A stretch of DNA of 64,000 bases from Ailurus styani (Eukaryota > Chordata > Mammalia > Carnivora > Ailuridae): the NCBI GenBank assembly GCA_002007465.1, contig LNAC01000066.1, positions 1,898,381 to 1,962,380 of the forward strand. The letters are read 5' to 3'. Each line of letters opens with the position of its first letter. Position 1 is the stretch's first letter. This document shows, piece after piece, positions 54,902 through 64,000 of this stretch. The notes beneath the pieces were generated by a model. It saw nothing but the letters and a program-made list of their open reading frames with translations. It had not been told where the DNA came from and searched no databases. Both the position numbers and the translations under genes were made by a program.

Positions 54902-57035
54902 GCAGAGGCTCTATAAATATATATGCATTTATATAAAGATATATGTAAAATCTCTATACTGAAGCTCGGTATAATCCTCTCTTGTGTAATGGGACACACT
55001 GCCAGCCATGAGACTTGCTTTTCTGTACTGTCAGGCAAGCCCACGTCATCGAGGTATTTTTATGCTCCTTACTTTCTCTTTTCTAAGTGCTCTGGGGTTC
55101 GGGAAGGGATTTGAGGAGACTCCCATCCTTTTACTGGGGATCTTTTTTATACTGAAACATCTGTCCCAACCTGAGTCCCCCACGGTCCAACTGTCTTTCC
55201 TAAAGGAGGTGTCCGAAGGAGTCTCTCTTCTCTCTGCTTCTCGGCTCTTTCCCCAGTCTCCAGGGTGGATGCTGACCAGGCAGTTTCCACAACTTACTGG
55301 CCCCAGAGGGGCCCTCCCACGGGAGGATCCACAGCGATCTCCCAAAGTCACCGAGCACCTTGGAGAACCTGTGAAGAATTTCCTCATCTCCCCCAGTTAG
55401 GAGTTTGGTGCTCTCTGGGGGTGATGCCCTTAGCCGTGTGGGCCTCGGATCTACTCACTACAGCAGCAAACAGAAGTGGCTCGGGCCTTGGCCTCTCTGC
55501 AGCTCCTCAGTCCTCCTCCTCCTGCCCTTGGTCCTAACCTCTCCCTTGTCCAAGTGTCATGGTAGGAGAAGGCAAGGCACTTCCCTTCCCTCCACCGCCT
55601 CCAGCTGGCCCCTTTGCCTGGCCCCGACGTGGAGACAAGGGAAGATGTGGGAGCTGGCAGCAGGAGCCACAGCAGGGCTCCTGTTAGAATTGGAGCTGCA
55701 GGACCTCTTGCGACCCTCCTCACCCTCACTGCTCCCAGCACTTCCCGCCTTCGGAGGAGAGGCCCATATCACAGCCTGTATTCTTCAGCCTTACTACGAT
55801 CTATGTGCCTGACAACTCAACACACCACAGGGCTAACGTTCCCATCACAGCTCCAACAGATCAACTAGACAGACAACCTCTAACACCCCTCTAAACATAA
55901 TACAGGCCACGTCCCAAAGAAAGCTTCCTGGTCTACGCCAGCTGGTCCCTGGGCTAGGAGGGCAACGGAACCAGTCCCTCACCGGTCACTGGCTCCCACT
56001 GCAAAGTTGGCCATGTTTCATAGGGGAAACTTTTAGAAGAATGGCTGCTTATGGAATTCCAAAATGAAGCATTTGCCAACAGTGCTCATGATCACCCTGG
56101 ATTTCCCCAGTGGCTTCCTTTCCTGCCCTCTTGCCTTCCTGAACAGGGATGAAAGCTTGACTTTAACTTCTCTCCTCCCTTCCTCAAACCTTTGACCTCC
56201 CCTCCCCCAGTTGGCGATGTGTCGTGGGGTCTGTTCCTTCCTGGAGATGCCTTGATGTAGATCATTTTGAGGTCATGGAGGGAAGATGGAGAAGTGGAAA
56301 TAACCATTATGACTCTCAAGAGGCTGGTGATGTGACCTGACAAACAGAGAACTGACTCCAATCCAGCGAACCCTCACTGAGCCCCTGCTGATGCTGAGCA
56401 CCTGTCGTATCCTGAGCACTGAATGGGGGAGGGAGGTGGGGACACTGATGATCAACTCGGGATCTGGACTGGGGGGCGTCCCTGCTAACACTGGGTGTCG
56501 TCAGGCATGGACTCACACGTGATGGATGTAAGGCAGGAAGTCATGGAGACGGCATGAGAACGTGTTTGTGGAATAACCGAGAGAGCAGATGCAAGCTGGT
56601 GCAGACCAAGGAACGCTTTCTGGAAGAGATCGCATTTGCGCAAAGTTCAGGAAGGATCTTTATAAACTGAGAGGAGACTGTAACTTGAAAGTGTGATAGG
56701 ATAAGGGGTCAGAGGAGGTCTAATATACTCTCATTTAAAACATCAACCCTCTCTGCAACTCTCTTTTTGGCCAGTGTCTTTCAACTGTCCTGACCCTTTA
56801 GAAATGTCCCCAGCCAGACGCAATCATCGAAACTGCCTCATTATCACCGGTTGAGAACTTGGCAAGATGAAGGGCTTTTGTTATTGTTGTTGGGTATTTC
56901 TGTTTCCCATAAAAGCACATAATTTCAACCCAGAACCGTGTCCTTCTGTTTTTTCTGGTGTGAGTGGAAATGCATGATATGGGAAGAGGCAGAACCGTAC
57001 ACGTTTTCTAAAATAAAAGAGTCTAGAGAGAAGCT
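54902..57035 (+). other. ABLIM3: ABLIM3 3' UTR (probable extent)
   Basis: The region after the stop runs about 2.1 kb to the first canonical AATAAA. It starts with an AT-rich stretch able to form a short hairpin (54912-54933). No SINE or LINE breaks it, which fits a retained UTR. A MER20-like remnant may lie at about 56765-56870. The 3' limit is inferred from the signal alone. Confidence 0.65.
57012..57017 (+). promoter_or_regulatory. ABLIM3: Candidate polyadenylation signal AATAAA
   Basis: This is the first AATAAA after the stop codon; I found no ATTAAA or AATAAA between 54902 and 57011. Pyrimidine- and GT-containing sequence follows within 45 nt. The next AATAAA on this strand, at 58691, is a possible but less likely distal site. 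Confidence 0.55.
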
Positions 57036-57179
57036 CTCTCTTGGCCTCAGTTTCTCCTTCTGTAAGTTAAGAAAATTCGACAAGGTAAGCATCGCCCAGA
57101 ACATGTCCAGCAGAATGCGGGGTTCTGCAAATGGTGGAGGATATTCCAACAAACATGGTTCTGTGATCCAGAAACTAAT

Positions 57180-57350
57180 AATAATAACAGCAGTTGATCA
57201 CTAAGTACTGACAGTGTGCCGAGGTCTACACTGAAGACTCTGCACCCATTGTGTCATGTCAGCCTCTGTAACAACCCAAGAGGGAGGAAATAATAATTAT
57301 CTGTATCACACAGATGAGAAAACAGCTTTCAAGAGGACTTATAATTACCG
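57180..57350 (-). repeat. MIR fragment
   Basis: 'gcagttgatcactaagtact', 'gtgtgccgaggtctacactg' and 'cacacagatgagaaaacagc' match antisense MIR. Confidence 0.7.
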
Positions 57351-57824
57351 TGATGGAGCCAGAAGCCAACTCCAGCCTGTTTGGGCGTAGAGAGACCAGC
57401 TTAGTCCCACTTAGCAGTCAGCATGCTTTCTGCTGCAAGTAAGGAGTGTCTTCTTAAAAGTGACTTAAGCGCTGAGAGTCCCTCCCCTTAGAGACCCACA
57501 ATGTACATTGCCAAAACATCCCATAAAGCTCTACAGTACCTTTGTTTAATCCAAAGTTTCATAAACTAATGTGACATAACTCTAAGAAGTTTGAGACTTA
57601 TCTATTTCTACTGTATGTTCTATTTCTATCCTAAGATAAATATTTACCTCACTTCTGACATCTCTGAAGATGAGATGTGGCTTAAAATATCTCCTTTCCT
57701 GACCTCTCATCATATGATTCTTCTAAGAAGTATCCCCACCATGGCCCCTCCGGCCAGGTGGCTCAAATGTGCAAAAGGACACTAAAGAATATTCCTTTGC
57801 TCTCTGCCTACACACAAACCCAGC

Positions 57825-58360
57825 TAATGCTTACTGAGCATCTGGGGGGAGGCGGGAGTACTGAAGAGTCACCAGGGTATAAGGCAGTGTGAGCTCTCAT
57901 GTAGCTCTGGTCTAGGGGAGGGAACAGACTGTAAGTAAATAACAGAAAAGGAGATGACACACAAAGGTAACAGCTGCACAGACAACAAATAGAGTACCAG
58001 GGAAAGGAGCAGAAAGGAACTGGCTTCAAATACTCCCTGAAGGATGAAAATGAAGTATGCAAGGGAAAAGTAGGGGTGAGAGCACTCTAAGCACAGAGAT
58101 GGCCTGTGCAAAGGCACTGTGGTTGGTGAGAGTTTGGTGTATTTGAGAAACTGAATGCTCCAGAGAAGACAAAGAGGAGTGATTGAAGGGGAGAATGAGA
58201 TTGGAAGTGGGGAGGGAGGCCTGGGTGGCTCAAGTTAAGTGGAGGAAGAGGAGGTGGGAGAGGAGAAGAAGTGGGAAGGCAGGCAGGGTCCAGAACGTGC
58301 AGGGAGACCAAATGCCTTTCATTCATTCAGGCTTTGTGGACATTGTCTGGATTGCACTGT
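57825..58360 (-). repeat. L2 fragment
   Basis: 'taatgcttactgagcatctg', 'gggagggaacagactgtaag', 'ggcctgtgcaaaggcactgt' and 'ggctttgtggacattgtctg' follow antisense L2. Confidence 0.65.
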
Positions 58361-58409
58361 GGTTGCTAACCCACTAGATGAAGGGAAAATTGCTCTGAGC
58401 CTTGTTCGT

Positions 58410-58570
58410 TGTAGTGCAGTCTCTAACCAGCCACCATGGAGTCCCCTTGGGAGTTTATGAGAAATGCAGAGCCTCAGGCCGCACCGCTGACCTACCTGAT
58501 CCACATCTGTATTTTACTAAGACTGCCAGGTGATTCACACACATAGTGAGGTTAGGGAAGTGCTGCCCTA
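58410..58570 (+). mobile_element. MER5A-like hAT-Charlie remnant
   Basis: 'gggagtttatgagaaatgca', 'gagcctcaggccgcaccgct' and 'gactgccaggtgattcacac' are MER5A words in order. Confidence 0.75.
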
Positions 58571-59299
58571 AACCATCTTCTTTTATGGACAAATGCCAAC
58601 ACATTGGTGCCAGCCTTTCTGAAGTTGGAGAAGGGAACCTTTGCTCCCTGCACATGAACTTTTTGAACCACTGGGGGGCAACCTCACATTAATAAAGCAG
58701 AACATAAGGGGGAGGGCACAGAAATCACAGCATGCGAGAGCTTGAAGTCAATACAATGGCCGCACTTTGCAGCCATGGAATCAGGCCTACCAAGCATCCG
58801 AGCAGAGGAGGACACGTGGCCAGCTCGCCTGCACCGGGACCAGTCATCCTCACCAGGCCCCTGGAGCAGAAATGTGGGGCGAGCTGTGGAAGGGGTCAGC
58901 AGCTGCAGCAGGTCGCTGAACAGAGCCACACATGGAGAAGAAGGGCTTGAAATTCGAGGAGGGAAAAGCACTGCTAACATCCATAGTAATGAACTTCACA
59001 GAACTATGCCAACTCCGTGAATACCCCATGTGGAATTAAGTTTTAAATGCTTCATTTCACATCAGACTTCAAGGAGCTCAAAATCTTGCCTCCATGATGG
59101 CAATCACCTACTTATAGACGCAGCCATGAGCTGCCGCCAAGCCATGCAAGAGCCCTGGGGTGAGACTCTGAATAAATAAAATCCCGAAGCTATGAAGACG
59201 AGGCCAGCCTCTCCTTACCACCCTTCCCTCTTCACCTGGCTTGGTCCAGGGTGATAGGCACAGGAGCACAGGCGAGAGAAGACAAAGGCCTGCCGTCTC

Positions 59300-59350
59300 T
59301 CTCTCTCTCACACACACACACACACGCGCGCACACACGTGCGCATGCATG
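59300..59350. repeat. (CT)n-(CA)n-(CG/CA) microsatellite
   Basis: TCTCTCTC passes into CACACACA and then alternating CGCG/CACA/TGCA purine-pyrimidine steps. The alternating part is a potential Z-DNA former. Confidence 0.9.
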
Positions 59351-59598
59351 CGCAAACTGAAGCAGTTAGTCCTCGCGGCAAATTAGGGCCAAGTGTGCAG
59401 GTGAATTGGGTCAAAACTAAGGGGACATTTATGCCCATGACCAAAAGTGTTTCCCAAATGTCAGTCGCTCAAACACAACCTTCTCAATTGTCATCAGATT
59501 CTGTATTTCCTTACTGCTACTTACCTGATATTTTTCTTTCCATTGACTCATACCTGATATCTCTATTTTAAAGCAGTATCAGTGACAGTATGAATTTA

Positions 59599-59796
59599 GG
59601 GACACCTGGATGGCTCAGTGGGTTAAGCCTCTGCCTTCCGCTCAGGTCATGATCTCAGGGTCCTGGGATTGAGGCCCACATCGGGCTCTCTGCTCAGCAA
59701 GGAGCCTGCTTCCCCCTCCCTCTCTCTCTGCCTGCCTCTCTGCCTAGTTGTGCTCTCTCTCTGTCAAATAAATAAACAAAATATTTTTTTAAAAAA
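59599..59796 (+). mobile_element. CAN-SINE, young copy
   Basis: The head 'acacctggatggctcagtgg', B-box and CT-rich tail with 'ctgcctgcctctctgcctag' precede an A-rich end. The target-site duplication agtatgaattta is perfect at 59587-59598 and 59797-59808. Confidence 0.96.
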
Positions 59797-60289
59797 AGTA
59801 TGAATTTATAAGGACCAGTGATATGCTTTTAATACAAATGCAAATAAATTGGTAACTCTTCAAATGTGGTGGTCTGTGTAACATCTAAATCCATCCCACA
59901 TTGCCACCAAGAGTCTGAATTCCACACTTTGGGAGGCATTGCTCTGTCTGACAGAGTGGGAGGGAAGGAGATGTGTATTCCCTCAGTTTCTTCACGATGA
60001 TTGGCCTTTGAGGAGCCAAAGGGAAAACAATCTGACGATGCTGCACAGAGAAGAAACCACAAGCTACTTTGACAATCAAGCAGGGCCTGACTGACCCCTG
60101 CCTGCTGGCTGCTTCACAGGCGTCGTGTCAGCAGGAGGTTCCTGGACCTTGAAAGGTACTCATAGGACACAGTCCCTTCCCCTGCTGCCCTGGGCTGTAG
60201 GGCCTTTACCTTCATGGGCGCCATAATGAGCTGCAGCAGGGACATCAAGTCTCCCTGAATGCTACTCTCAGACTCCCCATTTACCAGGC

Positions 60290-60660
60290 GTGGGTTGTGG
60301 GCTGCATTGTGTCGCCCCAAAATTCCCATGTTAAGGCCTTAACCCCCAGTACCTCAGAAGTGTCTTGGAATGTATTTGGAAGTAAGGCCTTTAAATGAGG
60401 CAACTAGGGTAGGCCCTACTCCAATTAGCCTGGTAACCCTGTAAGAACAGGAGATTGGGACACCAGGTGACAGAGGAAAGGCCATGTGAAGAGGCAGCAG
60501 GAGGGTGGCCTCAGAGGACACCAACTCTGCTGGCACCTTTAGCTTAGACTTGCAGCCTCCAGAGCTGTGAGGGAATAAATTTCCATTGTATAAGCACCTC
60601 AGCCCCGACCAGCCCGTGGGATTTTTGTTTGGGCAGCCCTAGCACACGAATACACCACGT
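60290..60660 (+). mobile_element. MaLR LTR (MST/MLT1-type), solitary
   Basis: 'ccccaaaattcccatgttaa', 'ccttaacccccagtacctca', 'ggtaggccctactccaatta', 'gaccatgtgaaga'-like 'ggccatgtgaagaggcagca' and 'ccagagctgtgagggaataa' (the LTR poly(A) region) follow the ERVL-MaLR LTR. No internal or coding part is present; it is an old solo LTR. Confidence 0.8.
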
Positions 60661-61564
60661 GAAGTTAGCTTGCAAAATAGGAATGGCAGCACTTACTTCA
60701 CAGGGCCGTAAGGATGGAATGGTGTAGTTCAGGTTCAGTACCTGGCTGGGGGGCAAGGGTGCCTTCAGACCTCTCAGCATCTCCCGCTTTCCTAGATCAG
60801 GCGGTTTACCCAGACTACCAGCGCCCCCTCTGGCCGGTGCTGGAACTTCAGAAAAGAGGAATGGCTTTCTCCAGGGGGCAGGCCTTCAGCAGCGTGACCT
60901 CCTCCACCACAGACAGGGACAGGCCACCTGAAGGTGAAGATTAAGCAGAGGAAGGCCGAGTCAGGAGCTGGAGACAAAGTAGAGACTGCTCTGTCTGCCA
61001 GCCTCATGCCTTCAGCTCCCCAGTCACCCTCTGAGTGAATGAATTCCTTTTTTGGTTTAAGTTGGTTTGAGGTGTGATTCGGTCACTTGCCACCAGAGGA
61101 GTCGTGAGCAGTATGCCGGCTCCTAGAGAAAATTAACTTCACAGGGGAGTCACGAATGAAGTCTCCCACGCCTTCTTGTGGATAAAGAATTTGTCTGTCT
61201 AACTCACAGTCAGGGTCTTACCCACCTGGACTAGGAGAAACTGTCCTGAGCAATTTGTCCTTCAGACAAAACAGCAGCACTGCTTAACTTTTTAAAAACA
61301 TACACAGAAAATTCTACCCCTTGACAGACCCTGTGGGTAACAGTAGCTGGAAGCTCTGTCAACCTCCTATTTAAGAATATGAGGTGTTCTTGCAGGGAAG
61401 GCAAAGAATCTGGCAGAATCTTTCAATGTTTCTAACGATCTGATTTACATAAACCCCCCTGCAGGGGGCGCCCTGGGCGTGTGGCTGCGATTTCCATATC
61501 CCTTCACATTTCCAGCAGCTCGGACCACCTCTGCAGAGGAAACCCGTGTTGATTGCAAGAATAA

Positions 61565-61775
61565 CTCGCACTGATGATGCGGCAGGTACTGGATTGGGCC
61601 CCTGACATATCTCATTTAATCCTCTGGGTACTTCTTTTACCCTCCTTTTACAGATGAGGAAATTGAGCTCTCGATAAGTAATTCGTTCAAGGTTTCACAG
61701 CTGGACATAGCAGAGCCTAAACCTGAACTCAGGGATGTCTCACCCTGAAACCCATGAATTTGGCCACTATACAGC
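61565..61775 (-). repeat. MIR fragment
   Basis: 'gcggcaggtactggattggg', 'cctttacagatgaggaaatt'-type sequence and 'gttcaaggtttcacagctgg' match antisense MIR. Confidence 0.7.
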
Positions 61776-63354
61776 CACTCCCTCCCTCAACAGAGTGCGA
61801 GCTGAATTTGGAGGATTCAGGCCAGGCACCAAGCATGCTACATACACGGTCACATCGAAGCCTCGCAAGCCCCGTGTAAGGAAGCTATTGCTAGCCCCTG
61901 ATTTTTAGATGATTTTTAGGTGAGTCGTCGAGGGTTCAGAGAGGTTGAAGATCATGCCTTTGGTCTTGCTCTTCCCCAGTGTGTCCCACAAATGGCAGAG
62001 AATGACAGTTATGGGGACAAGAGTGTGGCTCCCGTGACATCAAGATTGGAGTCCTGGACACCGCTCCTGGCCCTGCCTCTTAGGCCTTGTGCACTTTGGG
62101 TTGTGGTTTCCTTAACCGACCAACGAAGACACCATCCCAGCTAACAGGTCCGGTTCCTCTCTGCTCTAAAGTTCTTCTGGTTCTGGGATTCAGAAACTCC
62201 CTTTGGACTTCTGCAGCCTGCTCTCATCCTGCAGCATGGAGGTGAAGATAAGGTGCACAACGCAGCCTCTCAGAAGAGAGGCAGTGTTAGGAGCTGTGTT
62301 AGGGGCTGGGCCTCACCTTGGGCCATTGGGGTGGATGCACCCAGTTGGACAGACTCCCTGAAAGTCTTCATGAGGCCATTCTCTCCCTCAGGGTTCCACA
62401 AAGGTAGCTGTGGGCCCAGTGGAGACCATCTGGCAACGTTTTCAAGCAACTGCAATTCATTACCAAATTTTTTAAATCAAGAGATTTTACACCAAAATCT
62501 GGATTTCTGGGTTTTCCAGAAAGGTCTAAATAGGTGGCCTCTCGGGGCCCATGTTCCCGCTGGCCACAGCGGCCCACGCAGCTGGCTACTGGCCCTTCTG
62601 AGGGCACAACAGGCCTCTCCTTTGCCATGGACCCCAGCGCTCCCCTGGCCCCTCACACATACCCTTCCCCTGGCTGGCCCTTCAGGCATTTCAGGGTGGG
62701 AGCCTCGCATAAGGAGCCAAGGGTACTGTTGTTTTTAAGAAAGGACCCGGAGAGAGGGGACAGGCTTCATGCAGCCTTTGGGCATAAAAACAAAAGCTCT
62801 TTTCCTCCAGACACAACCAGCACGCTGGGCTCCGTTCACCACTGAAGCCGAGCCCAGTGGTCTGGGTACCGGTAGGAGCCCCATGCCCAGGATCGGGAAC
62901 CTGAAGGTGCGACCGAAGGAGGGGTTTTCAGCCATGAAACTCGTCCTCTTTCTCCCAGCAGCCACCACCCAGATCTCTATCTGCTTTCCGGGGCCTGGGG
63001 TGGACCAGCAGACATGTGTCATTTCCCTGGGTAGGGGCCATAATGGCAACATTGTGCCGAGTGGAACAAGAGAAGTTTTCATCCGGCCACCAGCCCTGGG
63101 CAGACACTCGAGCAGGGGGGTCTGCGGCTCAATGTGCACAGAGGAGCTTGGGAGAGGGGCCCCGGGCCGAGGAGAAGCCAGTGAGCTGGGCTGCCTGCTC
63201 CCAACAGCATGCAGGAAGGCAGGGACACAGAGACCAATGGCTTGCAGAACACCTCACTGCAATCTCATTTCCCCCTGCAAATAAGTGAGCAGACAAAGGC
63301 TCCCAGAGGATCAACGGCACCCTCCAGGACACATGCACTAAAAGAAGCCTCAGG

Positions 63355-63557
63355 GCGCCTGGGTGGCTCAGTGGGTTAAAGCCTCTGCTTTCGGCCCAGG
63401 TCATGATCTCAGGGTCCTGGAATCGAGGCCCGCATCAGGCTCTCTGCTCAGCAGGGAGCCTGCTTCCCCCTCTCTCTCTGCCTGCCTCTCTGCCTCCTTG
63501 TGATCTCTCTCCCTCTGTGAAATAAAAAATAAAATCTTAAAAAATAAATAAATAAAT
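63355..63557 (+). mobile_element. CAN-SINE, young copy
   Basis: The head gcgcctgggtggctcagtgg, the B-box, a CT-rich block with 'ctgcctgcctctctgcctcc' and an (AATA)n tail. The 15-nt target-site duplication aaaagaagcctcagg is perfect at 63340-63354 and 63558-63572. The best-preserved copy in the window. Confidence 0.97.
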
Positions 63558-64000
63558 AAAAGAAGCCTCAGGAGCCCTTGAGCAATTATTCACGGACTCA
63601 CCGCCCAGTACTTACTATCACTCACCTGGTGCTAGGCGCCGCACTAGGCTGTAGGGATCTGGCGGGGCGTAAGACACAGCACCCTCACGCCGCTTGCAAT
63701 CTGGGGGGCCGGGAAGAGGCAAGGAGAGAAGCAGGTAGGAAATTAACATGGACGACCCTTTCAGAGAACTGAGATTCACAGAGCAACAGACTGAGTTCAA
63801 GAACCCGTGTCTGAACGCCCGATCTGTGGTTTTTCTGACTCTTCCCAGGATCTCCTGAGCTGCTTGTCTGCGCTGAGAAAGGTGGTCCATGAAGAAGTCA
63901 CCCCGAGGACTGAGGGCAGAGGGGGGCCAACACATATTTTTACGGGGGATCTGATGGGGTCGTGGGACGCTCACTTTGGTAGCCAGGGTGCAAACGGACC

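Larger units (their letters stand above)
57036..64000. other. Intergenic region downstream of ABLIM3
   Basis: About 7 kb with antisense MIR (57180-57350) and L2 (57825-58360), MER5A (58410-58570), a (CA)n run, two young CAN-SINEs, a MaLR LTR, antisense MIR (61565-61775) and an L2/MIR-like end (63575-63760). No exon of the gene I expect next in mammals (AFAP1L1) is recognised. 58700-59250, 60680-61560 and 61780-63340 hold nothing identifiable. Confidence 0.7.

Noticed and set aside
60797..60944. Possible exon after tttcctag with an open frame (downstream gene or lncRNA)
   Set aside because: No recognised protein family, no good donor tied to a frame, and no neighbouring exon found. Cannot be supported.
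63000..64000. First exon or CpG-island promoter of the downstream gene (AFAP1L1 expected by synteny)
   Set aside because: No CpG island, no recognisable coding segment, and the stretch is largely a SINE and an L2/MIR-like piece.

Overview
The window is mammalian nuclear DNA from a carnivoran, probably a mustelid. It holds short exons with GT-AG introns, MIR/L2/hAT/MaLR/Tigger relics, and many tRNA-derived CAN-SINEs. The youngest CAN-SINE copies (5065, 59599, 63355) carry a head and CT-rich tail that I associate with mustelids. The species call is inference; 'carnivoran' is firm.

One protein-coding gene is visible, on the + strand: the 3' three quarters of ABLIM3 (actin-binding LIM protein 3). 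I assembled 19 coding exons between 5715 and 54901. They total 1604 nt, every junction is GT-AG and in phase, and they give a 534-residue C-terminal fragment. It contains two LIM zinc-finger domains (third and fourth of the family's four), a long Ser/Tyr/Pro-rich linker cut into small exons, the conserved dematin/ABLIM segments, and a C-terminal villin headpiece ending at a TAG (54899-54901). The exons for the first two LIM domains lie upstream of the window. Residue numbers below count from the Asp codon completed at 5715.

Layout: 1-5714 is upstream intron with an (ACC/ATC)n minisatellite, an L1 3' end and two CAN-SINEs. 5715-17158 has the LIM exons, a 253-nt assembly gap (11780-12032) and a probable assembly duplication around a single N (13741). 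17159-29801 is the largest intron, with a CR1-like LINE fragment that keeps an open frame, and two CAN-SINEs stacked on one target site. 29802-50116 has the linker exons, including a 30-nt exon with an AAG acceptor and an 8-nt microexon. 54788-54901 is the last coding exon. The 3' UTR probably runs to about 57035. From there to 64000 is intergenic, with repeats, a MaLR LTR and two young SINEs; no second gene is recognised.

Functionally this is a single cytoskeletal scaffold gene: LIM domains for protein partners, the linker for regulation and splicing diversity, the headpiece for F-actin binding. I found no operon-like, CRISPR, toxin or viral-gene system; the only retroviral traces are old LTR fragments. 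The observations most worth checking are the CR1-like open frame, the 8-nt exon, the ATG joined in frame to exon 7, the triple target-site duplication, and the assembly artefact at 13741.
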